In this document: in pieces, positions 33,923 to 42,823 of the stretch | Numbering within the stretch: the first letter of the stretch is position 1 | Layout of the letters: every line of letters starts with the position of its first letter | Assembly: GCF_000635915.2 (NCBI RefSeq) | Contig: NZ_CP015614.1 | Location: 1,905,501 to 1,969,500 of the forward strand | From: Brevundimonas naejangsanensis | Lineage (GTDB): Bacteria; Pseudomonadota; Alphaproteobacteria; Caulobacterales; Caulobacteraceae | Direction of reading: 5' to 3' | DNA: 64,000 nt | Made by a program: the position numbers and the translations under genes | Notes under the pieces: generated by a model | Databases searched by the model: none | What the model was told of the DNA's origin: nothing | The model's input: only the letters and a program-made list of their open reading frames with translations

Positions 33923-34510
33923 TTGAGCGCAGTTCCCTTAGAGAATCCTGATATTTCCACGCCGCATGAGGTCCTGTCGGCAGCCGATCGGATGGTGCCC
34001 CACCTGTGGACGGAACTGCGCAAGATCGCCCGGCGCGAACGCTTTCGGGTGCAGGCGGGCGAAACCCTGCGCACCACCGCCCTGATCAATGAGGCCTGGC
34101 TGCGTCTGCGGCGCACGGAAAACTATCTGGACGACAACCACTTCCTGCACGCGGCGGCGCTGGCCATGCGGCATGTCCTGGTCGACCACGCCCGCGCGCG
34201 GCTGGCGGCCAAGCGGGGATCAGGAAAGATCGACCCCCTGACCGACGATATCGAGCCGTTCTGGGAGAGCGATGATCGTCTCGTCGACCTGGACGACGCG
34301 CTGAACCGGCTGGCCCGGGTCAGCCCGCGCCTGGCTCGCATCATCGAGTTCCGCTTCTTCGCCGGCTACACCGACCAGCAGATCGCCGAGATTCTGGGCC
34401 AGACCGACCGCACGGTGCGTCGGGACTGGGTCAAGGCCAAGGCCTGGCTGTATCGCGACCTGAGCGATGGGGGATCAGTAGATCTCACTCCAGCCCATAT
34501 TGGCCCCTGA
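33923..34510 (+). CDS. ECF-type sigma factor of the kinase-linked group
   Basis: 195 residues from a TTG with AGAGG upstream. Region 2 runs MVPHLWTELRKIARRERFRV ... TALINEAWLRLRRTENY, and region 4 LARIIEFRFFAGYTDQQIAE followed by ILGQTDRTVRRDW, the DNA-recognition helices. The acidic DAED of ordinary ECF factors is replaced by R-T-T-A (50-53). In known Ser/Thr-kinase-regulated ECF factors, phosphorylation of such residues restores negative charge. The convergent neighbour is a Ser/Thr kinase whose 3' end overlaps by 26 bp. No anti-sigma factor is adjacent. Confidence 0.85.
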   Translation: MSAVPLENPDISTPHEVLSAADRMVPHLWTELRKIARRERFRVQAGETLRTTALINEAWLRLRRTENYLDDNHFLHAAALAMRHVLVDHARARLAAKRGSGKIDPLTDDIEPFWESDDRLVDLDDALNRLARVSPRLARIIEFRFFAGYTDQQIAEILGQTDRTVRRDWVKAKAWLYRDLSDGGSVDLTPAHIGP

Positions 34511-36884
34511 TCCGCTCAATGGCCGCGACCTGGGCGGCCCCGGCCGGCCCCAGGGCCGATAGGGCGTCGTGGGCCTGATCCAGCAGCGCCCGCGCCTCGG
34601 CCTTGCGCCCCTGGACGCCGCGCACGCGCGCCACCGCCACGCGAACAATCGCCGTTGCCGGGTGCGCCTCGCCCAGAGCCGCCTGGACCTGTGAGAGCGC
34701 CTCCACGCTCACCCGTTCCGCCTCGGGGGCATTGCCGCCCGCCAGCAGCACCTCGCTCAATCCCGACGCCGCCGAGGCGTAATGAAGGCTGCCGACCCCC
34801 GCATGGTTTTCGGCCATGAGCGCCGCCTCCCGCAGCAGCGGCAAGGCCTCCGCGTGACGCTTCAACTGCAACAGCGTCTTGCCGTGATTGCTGATCAGGG
34901 CGGCGGTGGCCGCTGACGGCCCATACAGCGAGCGCCTGACCTCCAGCGCCTGTCTGAACAGGGGCTCAGCCCGCTCCGGCCGCCCCGACAGGACCTCCAG
35001 CGCCGCCAGATTGTTCAGCGTATTGAGCGCGTCCGGCCCCCGATCCAGCCCATTGGCCGGCCAGACCTTGAGCGCCGCCTGAAATGACGGCGCCGCCTCC
35101 TCAGCGCGGCCTGCGGCGACCAGCATGACGCCCAGATCGTTGTGATAGACGCCCGTATCCCGGTGATCCGGCCCGCTCATCGCGATGCGGGCCGGAAGAT
35201 TGGCCTGAAGCAGGCTGACCGCCGCCGCCACATTCCCGCCGTCGCGCAGGAGACGCGCCTCGGTCAGTCGACTGTCGATCAGTTCGGAACGCCAGCGCGC
35301 GGCGTCGCCCTGCCAGAACGCCTGGGCCCGAGCCAGCAGGCGGCGCGCCTCGGCCGGATCGCCCTGTCTTTGGCGGATCTGCGCCAGGTCATAGGCGGCG
35401 GCGGCGACGATCGCGGGCTCGACGCCCCTGGCCGTCATCAACCGGTCCAGCAGCGGTTTGGCGGCCTCATAGTCGTTCATGTAGAAATAGAGCTCGCCCA
35501 GCATCCGCATCACCGGCCCGCCGCGAACCGGATCGGCCTGGAACTGCTGCACCACCTGATCGGCGGCCGCATCCAGAATACCCGCCGCATCGACATCCGG
35601 GCCGCTGGTCTCGGCGCCGGTTCTCAGCATGAAATAGAGATAGTTCTGCACCGCCTGCAGCCGCGCCTGCTCCATCAGGGCGGCGTCACGCTGGCGCTCG
35701 GCGCGCTGCGCTTCATGCACCGCCACGGCCAGCCCGCCGGACAGGCTGAGCACCACCGCCGCAGCCGCCGCAATCGGCAGACGACGCCGCCGCAGGAAGC
35801 GCCGTGCGCGATAACCACGGTCGGAGGCGCGGGCCTGGACCGGCTCCAGCGCCAGGGCCCGTCGCAGGTCCGCCGCGAAACTCTCGACCGTGACATAGCG
35901 GTCTTCGGGCCGCTTGCTCAGCGCCTTGTCGAGCACCGCCTCAAGGTCGGCCGCTGCCGGGCGGGCGAGCCTCTGTTGCAGCACCGTGCGAAGTCTGGTC
36001 GCCGGCTCGTCCGCCACCCGCCGGACAGCGACGGGCGGCGCCAGCCCGGCGACATCGACCGGCGGCTGCCCGCTGAGCAGTTCAAACAGGGTCGCCGCCA
36101 GACCATAGACATCCGTCATGATCGAGGCCGCCCCGCCGTCCAGCAACTCAGGGGCGGCGTATTCGACCGACACCGGAGACTGAGTCGGCTGCTTTTCTCC
36201 TCCGATCTGCTGGGCGACGCCGAAGTCGATCAGCCGCGAGCGCCCGTCCCCGGACACAAGGATGTTCGACGGCTTGATGTCGCGGTGGACGATCAGCTTG
36301 GCATGGGCGTGAGACACCGCTTCACACACATCGATGATCAGACGGACCCGCTCGACCGGCGGCAAGCCGCGCTGAACGCACCATTGATCAATCGGCAGGC
36401 CCTCGATGAACTCCTGCACCATGAAGGGGCGCCCGTCCGCCCCCAGACCGCCGTCCAGAATGCGGGCGATGCCGGGGTGGTCCAACTCCGCCACGATCTG
36501 ACGCTCGGCCAGAAAGCGCGCGCGATAGGCGTCCGGCAGGGGCCGCATCAGCTTCAGCGCCGCCGATTGCTGATACTCTCCGTCGTCCCGCTCGACACGA
36601 TAGACCTCGCCCATGCCGCCGTGGCCGAGAGTCTCGACGACCTTCCACACCCCGAACCGCGCGCCGGACGGCAGCAGGTCGATCTCGGCGTCCGGCTCCA
36701 GAAACGCTTCGCTGCGCTCCATGGCGGACAGCAGGGACATCACCTCCGTCAGGGTGTCAGGCCTGTCGCCATAGCGCGCCTTCAACCACGCTCTGCGATT
36801 GCCGGGCGCCTGCTCCAGCGCCGCGTCCAGAACGACTTCGACCTCGGCCCAACTCAAACCAGCACCCCCCGTTGCACCGTTCAC
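34485..36884 (-). CDS. Transmembrane Ser/Thr protein kinase with TPR-like sensor
   Basis: 799 residues from a GTG at 36882-36884. After an 80-residue N-terminal helical region, the kinase has LGHGGMGEVYRV (Gly loop, 87-95), Lys111 in AALKLM, HRDIKPSN (catalytic Asp202) and DFG (Asp220), so all catalytic residues are present. A membrane helix lies at about 375-395 (LPIAAAAAVVLSLSGGLAVA). The outer 400 residues are TPR-like helical repeats (for example TLNNLAALEVLSGRPERAEP and VYHNDLGVMLVAAGRAEEAA). It likely senses an envelope signal and phosphorylates the convergent sigma factor. Confidence 0.9.
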   Translation of the reverse strand: MNGATGGAGLSWAEVEVVLDAALEQAPGNRRAWLKARYGDRPDTLTEVMSLLSAMERSEAFLEPDAEIDLLPSGARFGVWKVVETLGHGGMGEVYRVERDDGEYQQSAALKLMRPLPDAYRARFLAERQIVAELDHPGIARILDGGLGADGRPFMVQEFIEGLPIDQWCVQRGLPPVERVRLIIDVCEAVSHAHAKLIVHRDIKPSNILVSGDGRSRLIDFGVAQQIGGEKQPTQSPVSVEYAAPELLDGGAASIMTDVYGLAATLFELLSGQPPVDVAGLAPPVAVRRVADEPATRLRTVLQQRLARPAAADLEAVLDKALSKRPEDRYVTVESFAADLRRALALEPVQARASDRGYRARRFLRRRRLPIAAAAAVVLSLSGGLAVAVHEAQRAERQRDAALMEQARLQAVQNYLYFMLRTGAETSGPDVDAAGILDAAADQVVQQFQADPVRGGPVMRMLGELYFYMNDYEAAKPLLDRLMTARGVEPAIVAAAAYDLAQIRQRQGDPAEARRLLARAQAFWQGDAARWRSELIDSRLTEARLLRDGGNVAAAVSLLQANLPARIAMSGPDHRDTGVYHNDLGVMLVAAGRAEEAAPSFQAALKVWPANGLDRGPDALNTLNNLAALEVLSGRPERAEPLFRQALEVRRSLYGPSAATAALISNHGKTLLQLKRHAEALPLLREAALMAENHAGVGSLHYASAASGLSEVLLAGGNAPEAERVSVEALSQVQAALGEAHPATAIVRVAVARVRGVQGRKAEARALLDQAHDALSALGPAGAAQVAAIERIRGQYGLE

Positions 36885-37143
36885 GGACAGACACGAAACA
36901 GGACAGCCCGCGCGCTCTGATAAAAAACCGAAGACGATGTCCGCTCCCCCGCCGAAACTTCGTTCTGACGGGGTAGACGCCGCACTTCAGGACACCCGGG
37001 CCACACGCACGCGACAGCTAAATCCCGAGAAAACCCGACGCGCGAAAACCTTCTTCCGTCGCCCGTTCTTTTTTCAGGACCTCGCCGCCGCCGCCCAATT
37101 CACTAAGATGAACATCGGTATTTAAGGTTACACAGGAGCAGCT

Positions 37144-37632
37144 ATCATCACTACAATCAACAGCACAGCCGTTTTCTCGGCTTTCGCCCTGCTTGCTTTC
37201 GGCCTGGCTGCATGCGGCGAAAGCGCCGCCCCGCCGCACGAAGGCGGGACCGCAAGGCCGTCTGCAGCCGCCGCAACAGGCTCTGGCGTCATCAAGACGT
37301 CAGCCGGAGACTACCGTTTCACCCCGACCACTTGCGCCATCGGCATGTCAGGCGGGATGAACGACGTGGAAGTCGGCGGCGCCGGGGCGGGGCCGGACGG
37401 GGCGCCGATCTATGTCGAATACTCTTCCACGGCCGGCGTGCTGAAGATCCGGCTGGGAGTCGACAAGCCCTTCGCCACCGCCGACCACAGCATAAACGGC
37501 GGCGTCGTTCATACTCAGCCGTTCGACATCGCCGTCTCCGGCCAGACGATCCGGGCCTCGGGCGTGTCGCTGAAAACCGACAACGGCGAGCCGGTCGACG
37601 ACAACGCCAGCTTTGAGATCCAGTGCGGATAG
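37144..37632 (+). CDS. Small lipoprotein with apparent ATC start
   Basis: Continuous reading gives IITTINSTAVFSAFALLAFG then LAACGES, an excellent lipoprotein signal, and a 140-residue exported domain (YRFTPTTCAIGMSGGMNDVE ... IQCG). The only ribosome site, AGGAG at 37134-37138, is five bases before ATC ATC at 37144-37149. No ATG, GTG or TTG occurs in frame between the upstream TAA and 37345. ATC initiation, or mutation of a former ATG, seems likely. Starting at ATG 37345 would remove the signal peptide. Family unknown. Confidence 0.65.
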   Translation: MITTINSTAVFSAFALLAFGLAACGESAAPPHEGGTARPSAAAATGSGVIKTSAGDYRFTPTTCAIGMSGGMNDVEVGGAGAGPDGAPIYVEYSSTAGVLKIRLGVDKPFATADHSINGGVVHTQPFDIAVSGQTIRASGVSLKTDNGEPVDDNASFEIQCG

Positions 37633-37643
37633 AGCCCAGCGGA

Positions 37644-37677
37644 CCGCCTCAGCCTCCTGCGGGTCGGGCTGAGGCGG
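37644..37677 (+). terminator. Hairpin between the two lipoprotein genes
   Basis: A perfect 11-bp stem, CCGCCTCAGCC (37644-37654) with GGCTGAGGCGG (37667-37677), has a 12-base loop and no clear U-run. It could attenuate read-through into the next lipoprotein gene. Confidence 0.55.
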
Positions 37678-37689
37678 ACAGATGGAGGC

Positions 37690-38286
37690 ATGACCATGCC
37701 GTATCGACTGACGATATCGATGGCGGCCCTCGCCCTGGGCCTGGCCGCCTCAGCGTGCGACGCCGAGGCCCCCCGGCCCGCGCCAGACGCCGCGCCTGAT
37801 GCCGCATCAGCCGCCCTCGTCGCGCCAAACCGGCAGGACGCGCAACCGGCCGCCTGTCCGGCGACCGACGGCTCAGGGCCAGATCCCTACGCCCCGAGCC
37901 CGGACCGAGATCCGGTCAGCCAGGCGCAAGATCTGGTGCGCGAAGTCTATGAGCGGCAGTTTCAGTCAGAAAACAGCAGCCTGCCCAGCGCCTTCGATTC
38001 TTCGACCGCGTGCCGCTACTTCACCGACGACATCGTGCGCTGGCTGGCGTCCGGCGAGGTCGACGCCCACCCGCTGTATGGAGCGCAGGACTTCGACGGC
38101 GCCGTGGGCGATCCGACGCCGGACGCCGATCATCCCATGTTGCGCGGCATGATCACGATCAACGTCGACTTCACCAATTTCGGTCAGCCGCAACGCGCCG
38201 TCTTCCATATTCGCGCGGATGCCGACAAGCCGGACGCGCCCTTGCGCATTTTCCGCGTCGAGCATGACGGCTGGTCTTACCTTTAA
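37690..38286 (+). CDS. Small lipoprotein (DUF3828-like)
   Basis: 198 residues. MTMPYRLTISMAALALGLAA then SAC is a lipoprotein signal, followed by a Pro/Ala-rich linker. QDLVREVYERQFQSENSSLP ... FDSSTACRYFTDDIVRWLAS ... GAQDFDGAVGDPTPDADHPM resembles DUF3828-like domains, which adopt an NTF2-like layout. AGATGGAGGC lies just before the ATG. It follows the other small lipoprotein in the same direction. Function unknown. Confidence 0.78.
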   Translation: MTMPYRLTISMAALALGLAASACDAEAPRPAPDAAPDAASAALVAPNRQDAQPAACPATDGSGPDPYAPSPDRDPVSQAQDLVREVYERQFQSENSSLPSAFDSSTACRYFTDDIVRWLASGEVDAHPLYGAQDFDGAVGDPTPDADHPMLRGMITINVDFTNFGQPQRAVFHIRADADKPDAPLRIFRVEHDGWSYL

Positions 38287-38761
38287 ACCCGCAATTCGAG
38301 CACGCCAGTCAGACGCGCCGAGGCGTCCAAGCGTCCCTCCCTCGGCCGTGCTCCGCTCCACGACAGGGAATCGTCGACGCTCGCAGGGCGAGCTTCCATC
38401 GACGCTCACCCTGCGGAGCCCAGGATATATCCGGGCTAGATTTGCGATTCATTGAGAATTGCGTCACAATCGCCCTATTATACAGACAACATAAGACCAC
38501 AGCGTCGAATATACAGTCACATTCGCCGTGACGTTTTCTGTTCTTATGTTGCTATATGAATAAAGAACTGGAGAAGTAATAATTATACCCAGAAAGCATA
38601 AACTCTAAAATATTCGGACTAGGCGATATTTCCGTGCGTCGATCTGACGAACGCATTCCAGATATTGGGAATGCTGGCGATCGGCCCTCTTTCGCCCCGA
38701 GTTTTTTGCGGCCGCAGAGCCGCCTGCATCGGGGCTTGTCACCCATCAGCTCAAAGTGAAT
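38287..38761. other. AT-rich leader before the FMO gene
   Basis: 475 bp with no supported gene. The part 38450-38640 is strikingly A+T-rich for this chromosome and contains a large hairpin (listed separately) and TATTATACAG-like stretches that could be promoter elements. It probably contains the FMO promoter and a long 5' leader. Confidence 0.55.
38487..38551. ncRNA. Possible structured RNA or regulatory cruciform
   Basis: Outer arms CAACATAAGACCACAG (38487-38502) and CTGTTCTTATGTTG (38538-38551) pair over 14 bp with a two-base bulge. They enclose an inner hairpin GTCAC (38516-38520) with GTGAC (38528-38532). The folding is symmetrical on both strands, so orientation is unknown. It could be an sRNA, a leader structure of the FMO gene, or a small mobile relic. 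Confidence 0.4.
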
Positions 38762-40138
38762 ATGCCCAAGCAAAAACGCATCGCCATCATCGGCGCCGGC
38801 CCGTCAGGCCTGGCCCTGCTGCGCGCCTTTCAGTCCGCCCGCGACGAGGGCGCCGACATCCCTGAAATCGTCTGCTTCGAGAAGCAGAAGGATTGGGGCG
38901 GCATGTGGAACTACACCTGGCGCACCGGCATGGACGAGAACGGCGAGCCGGTTCACGGCAGCATGTATCGCTATCTGTGGTCGAACGGCCCCAAGGAGTG
39001 CCTCGAGTTCGCCGACTACACCTTCGACGAACACTTCAAGAAGACGATCTCCTCCTATCCGCCGCGCGAAGTCCTGTGGGATTACATCCAGGGCCGCGTG
39101 AAAAAGGCGAACATTCGCCAATACATCCGCTTCAACACGGCCGTGAAGGATGTTGCCTTCGACAAGACGACCGGCCAGTTCACCGTAACGGCCCAGGATT
39201 ACTCCGCCGGACGCCGCACATCAGGGACGTTCGACCATGTGATCGTCGCCACCGGCCACTTCTCGACGCCGAACGCGCCGTCCTATCCGGGTTTCGACCT
39301 GTTCCCCGGCCGCATCCTGCACGCCCACGACTTCCGCGACGCGGCCGAGTTCAAGGGCAAGGACGTGTTGCTGATCGGCTCCAGCTATTCGGCCGAGGAC
39401 ATCGGCTCACAATGCTACAAATACGGCGCGAAATCAGTCACGACCAGTTATCGCAGCCGGCCTATGGGCTATGACTGGCCCAAGGGCTGGGAGGAAAAGC
39501 CCTGCCTGACGCGCGTGGACGGCAAGACCGCCCACTTCAGCGACGGCACGCGCCGCGACGTCGACGCCATCATCCTGTGCACCGGCTACAAGCACCACTT
39601 CCCCTTCCTGCCGGACGAGCTGCGCCTGAAGACCAGCAACCGTCTGTGGCCGCTGAACCTGTACGAAGGCGTGGTCTTCACGCCCAACCCCAGGCTGTTC
39701 TACCTGGGGATGCAGGACCTCTGGTACAGCTTCAACATGTTCGACGCCCAGGCCTGGCTGACGCGGGACATCATCATGGATCGCATCGCGTTGCCGTCAC
39801 GCGCGGACATGGAGGCCGCCAACGACCAGTGGCGCGAGAAGGAGGTCGCCATCCGCACGGATGAACAGGCCTTTAAATATCAGGGCGACTACATCAAGGG
39901 TCTGATCGCCCAGACCGACTATCCTGAGCTTGATGTCGACAACATCAACAGGATCTTCCTGCAGTGGAAGAAGGACAAGAAGGCCGACATCATGGGCTAT
40001 CGCGACAAATGCTATCGCTCGGTCGTGACCGGCACGCTGGCGGCGCGTCACCATGTGCCGTGGATCAAGGCGTTCGACGACTCGCTGGAGGCCTATCTGC
40101 GGCTTCCGTCCGCGCGCAGCCAGGCCGCGCGCGTCTGA
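38762..40138 (+). CDS. tmm: Flavin-containing monooxygenase, trimethylamine-monooxygenase type
   Basis: 458 residues from the ATG at 38762; a GTG two codons earlier is possible. [20 protein letters not shown] binds [20 protein letters not shown] binds NADPH, and [11 protein letters not shown] matches the FMO signature FxGxxxHxxx[21 protein letters not shown] and [20 protein letters not shown] are near-identical in style to bacterial Tmm, which oxidizes trimethylamine to its N-oxide; related enzymes oxidize indole, so the substrate is not certain. No TMAO demethylase or transporter adjoins it. Confidence 0.85.
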   Translation: MPKQKRIAIIGAGPSGLALLRAFQSARDEGADIPEIVCFEKQKDWGGMWNYTWRTGMDENGEPVHGSMYRYLWSNGPKECLEFADYTFDEHFKKTISSYPPREVLWDYIQGRVKKANIRQYIRFNTAVKDVAFDKTTGQFTVTAQDYSAGRRTSGTFDHVIVATGHFSTPNAPSYPGFDLFPGRILHAHDFRDAAEFKGKDVLLIGSSYSAEDIGSQCYKYGAKSVTTSYRSRPMGYDWPKGWEEKPCLTRVDGKTAHFSDGTRRDVDAIILCTGYKHHFPFLPDELRLKTSNRLWPLNLYEGVVFTPNPRLFYLGMQDLWYSFNMFDAQAWLTRDIIMDRIALPSRADMEAANDQWREKEVAIRTDEQAFKYQGDYIKGLIAQTDYPELDVDNINRIFLQWKKDKKADIMGYRDKCYRSVVTGTLAARHHVPWIKAFDDSLEAYLRLPSARSQAARV

Positions 40139-40142
40139 TGCA

Positions 40143-40181
40143 CGGCCTCTCCTGCCGCCGCCGCGCGCGCAGGAGAGGCCG
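40143..40181. terminator. Bidirectional hairpin between convergent genes
   Basis: A perfect 13-bp stem, CGGCCTCTCCTGC (40143-40155) and GCAGGAGAGGCCG (40169-40181), lies between the FMO stop and the convergent SDR stop. It is placed to end transcription from both sides. Confidence 0.7.
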
Positions 40182-40213
40182 CCTCGGCGGCCCGGCGCGA
40201 GGCGTAAAGACGC

Positions 40214-40963
40214 TTAATCGCGCGCGACCTGAAAGCCCGCGAAGGACTGGCTGACCGGCATCAGCTCCAGCGCATTCATGTTCAGGTGCGGCGGCAAGGT
40301 GGCGACCCAGAACAGGGTCTCGGCGATGTCCTCGCCGGTCATCGGCGCCGCGCCGCCATACAGAGCGTCAGACGCCGCCTGGTCGCCGCCGGTGCGGACC
40401 AGGGTGAACTCCGTCTCGGCCATGCCCGGCTCGATGGAGGTGACGCGCACCCCCGTCCCGTGCAGGTCCGCCCGCAGGCCTAGCGAGAACTGGCGCACGA
40501 AGGCCTTGGTCCCGCCATAGGCGTTGCCGCCCTTATAAGGGTAGGTCGCGGCCACCGAGCTGATGTTCAGGATCGCCCCCTTGCGCGCGATCAGGCGCGG
40601 CAGCAGGCGGTGCGTCAGCGTCACCAGACCAGTGATATTGGTGTCGATCATCTGGCGCCACTGGGCCAGGTCCGCCTCCTGCGCCGTCGCCGTGCCCAGC
40701 GCCAGACCGGCGTTGTTGATCAGCACGTCGATATCGCGGAAGCCTTCAGGCAGGGTGTCCAGCGCCGCGTCGATGGCGGCTTCGTCCCGCATGTCGAAGG
40801 GCGCGGCGTGGACCTGGTCGGCGCCCAGCTCCGCGACCAGTGCGTCCAGACGTTCCTGACGGCGGCCAGTGGCGATCACCTTCCAGCCTGCGCCGGCGAA
40901 GCGGCGCGCCGCCGCCCGGCCGATGCCCGAGGTGGCTCCGGTGATCAGAATGACGCCGCTCAT
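40214..40963 (-). CDS. ydfG: 3-hydroxy acid dehydrogenase / malonic semialdehyde reductase (YdfG-like)
   Basis: 249-residue classical SDR. ILITGATSGIGRAAARRFAG is the cofactor loop, and ATGRRQERLDAL the NADP-preferring Arg pair. INNAGLALG, the Ser of NISSVAATYPYKGG, and YGGTKAFVRQFSLGLRADLH (Tyr/Lys) are the active site; the last motif plus IEPGMAETEFTLVR closely follows E. coli YdfG. It would oxidize L-allo-threonine or reduce malonic semialdehyde. It is 39 bp downstream of another SDR gene on the same strand. Confidence 0.88.
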   Translation of the reverse strand: MSGVILITGATSGIGRAAARRFAGAGWKVIATGRRQERLDALVAELGADQVHAAPFDMRDEAAIDAALDTLPEGFRDIDVLINNAGLALGTATAQEADLAQWRQMIDTNITGLVTLTHRLLPRLIARKGAILNISSVAATYPYKGGNAYGGTKAFVRQFSLGLRADLHGTGVRVTSIEPGMAETEFTLVRTGGDQAASDALYGGAAPMTGEDIAETLFWVATLPPHLNMNALELMPVSQSFAGFQVARD

Positions 40964-41002
40964 GATGTCCGTCCTGGCTGAGGCTCTACTGTCGCGGCTG
41001 AC

Positions 41003-41761
41003 TTAATCCCGCACCAGCCCGCCGTCGACCACCAGATTTTGCCCCGTCACCGCCCGGCTCCACGGCGAGGCGAAGAAGAGGGCCGCATCGGCGAACTCTT
41101 CCGGCGTCGTCACCGAACGCAGCGGCGTCATGCTGGCGATCAGGTCGAACACCGCCTCGGGCGTCGCAGCGCTGGCGTCGGTCGTCCGCAACAGGCCGCC
41201 CGAGATCATGTTGACGGTGATCCCCGACGGCCCCAGATCGCCCGCCGCCGTTCGCGTCAGGCTGAGCAGGGCGGCCTTGGCGGCGGTATAGTCGTGATAA
41301 GGCACGACCGGGTTCTGGAACAGGTTGGTGCCGACGTTGACCACACGGCCGAACGTCTGAGCCGCCATGCCCGGCGCCGTGGCCTGAATGACGTTCAGGG
41401 CGCCGCGGATCACGGTCGTGAACTGGCGCTCCATGTCTTCCCACGGAATGTCCGCCATCTGGGCGCGGGCGTCGCCGTTGAAGCTGTAGTCCAGCGCATT
41501 GTTGACCACGGTGCTGACCGGTCCGCCGAAATGCGCCTCGACCTTGGCGACCATGGCGTCGACGCCTGCGCGGTCCGTCACGTCAGCCTGAACGGCGAAG
41601 GCGCGATCGCCCAGTTCCGCCGCCAGGGCCTCGGCGCGTTCTCTGCTGCTGCGCCAGTTGATCGCCACCCGCGCGCCCTGGCCCGCAAAGGCCCGCGCCG
41701 CCGCCGCGCCCACGCCGCGCGCGCCGCCGGTGATGAGAACGATCTGATCGCGGATTTCCAT
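41003..41761 (-). CDS. SDR-family oxidoreductase (FabG-like)
   Basis: 252 residues. VLITGGARGVGAAAARAFAG binds the nicotinamide nucleotide; NVGTNLFQNPVVPYHDYTAA then KAALLSLTR contains Tyr-xxx-Lys, though the usual catalytic Ser position reads as G-T-N, so Ser may be replaced by Thr. GQNLVVDGGLVRD is the standard C-terminus. It resembles 3-oxoacyl-ACP reductase-like SDRs, but the substrate is unknown. It is upstream of the YdfG-like gene. Confidence 0.85.
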   Translation of the reverse strand: MEIRDQIVLITGGARGVGAAAARAFAGQGARVAINWRSSRERAEALAAELGDRAFAVQADVTDRAGVDAMVAKVEAHFGGPVSTVVNNALDYSFNGDARAQMADIPWEDMERQFTTVIRGALNVIQATAPGMAAQTFGRVVNVGTNLFQNPVVPYHDYTAAKAALLSLTRTAAGDLGPSGITVNMISGGLLRTTDASAATPEAVFDLIASMTPLRSVTTPEEFADAALFFASPWSRAVTGQNLVVDGGLVRD

Positions 41762-41896
41762 GAGAACAACTCGCAGCTTCTGAACCGACCTCAGCCATAG
41801 GCCGGGGCCGTGCGGAAGGCCAGTCAGGCATGGAGGAACAGCGGTTGCATTTGGCCGTGGCCTCCCCGTTAATCGCCCTCAGCTCAGGAGACCCCC

Positions 41897-42817
41897 ATGC
41901 TGACCCTCGCCGCCGCCCTTTTGCTCTCGCCGGTCTCCACGCCGGTCGAACTGGCTTCGACGCCCGCGCCCCTGCACGGAACCCTGCTGACGCCTGAAAG
42001 CCAGACGCGCGCCGCCGCCGTCATCATCGCCGGATCCGGACCGACGGATCGCGACGGAAACAGTCCGCTGGGCGTAAACGGCGGCGTCCTGCGCCAACTG
42101 GCCGAAGGGCTGGCCGGGCGGGGGATCGCCACCGTCCGCATCGACAAGCGCGGCGTCGGGGAGAGCGCCCCCGCAGCAACCAGCGAGGCGAGCCTGACGC
42201 TCGACAACTACATCGACGACGCCAAGGCCTGGGCGGCCCTGGCGGCCCAGAAGACGGGCGCCGCCTGCGTCTGGCTGATCGGCCATTCGGAAGGCGCCCT
42301 GATCGCCCAGGCGGCGGCAGCGGACAATCCGGGCGTCTGCGGCCTAGTGCTGCTGTCGCCGGTCGGCGTGCGCGCCAATGTCGAACTGCGCCGCCAGATC
42401 GAGCCCAAACTGCCGCCCGCCATCAAATCAGAAGTCGATCACATCATGAGCGAACTGGAGGCCGGTCGCACCGTCCCAGAGACGCCGCCCTATCTGGCCG
42501 CCCTGTTCCGCCCGTCGATCCAGCCTTATCTGATCTCCTATTTCGCCGCAGATCCGCAGGCGCTGATCGCGCAGTACCAGCGCCCGGTGCTGCTGGGTCA
42601 TGGCTCGACCGATATTCAGGTGACCCCCGAAAACAGCCAGACCCTGGTCGCCGCGCAGCCCAAGGCTGAACGGATCATCTTCGAAGGCCTGAATCACGTC
42701 CTGCGTCAGGCGCCGTCCGACCCCGCCGGGAACGCCGCCACCTATGGCGACGCCTCGATCCCGCTGGGCGCAGCCGTGGTTCCTGCGGTGGCGGACTTCA
42801 TCCTGAAGACCCGCTAG
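41897..42817 (+). CDS. Exported alpha/beta hydrolase
   Basis: 306 residues. MLTLAAALLLSPVSTPVELA is a signal peptide, AAAVIIAGSGPTDRDGNSPL is the oxyanion loop typical of YcjY-like or peptidase-like hydrolases, VWLIGHSEGALIAQAAAADN carries the nucleophile Ser, HGSTDIQVT the acid, and EGLNHVLR the His. It is transcribed divergently from the SDR pair and convergently with the prephenate dehydrogenase gene seven bases away. Substrate unknown. Confidence 0.85.
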   Translation: MLTLAAALLLSPVSTPVELASTPAPLHGTLLTPESQTRAAAVIIAGSGPTDRDGNSPLGVNGGVLRQLAEGLAGRGIATVRIDKRGVGESAPAATSEASLTLDNYIDDAKAWAALAAQKTGAACVWLIGHSEGALIAQAAAADNPGVCGLVLLSPVGVRANVELRRQIEPKLPPAIKSEVDHIMSELEAGRTVPETPPYLAALFRPSIQPYLISYFAADPQALIAQYQRPVLLGHGSTDIQVTPENSQTLVAAQPKAERIIFEGLNHVLRQAPSDPAGNAATYGDASIPLGAAVVPAVADFILKTR

Positions 42818-42823
42818 ACGCCT

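Noticed and set aside
35142..36920. 592-codon frame opposite the Ser/Thr kinase
   Set aside because: The kinase strand has every catalytic motif; the opposite frame is a codon-bias shadow.
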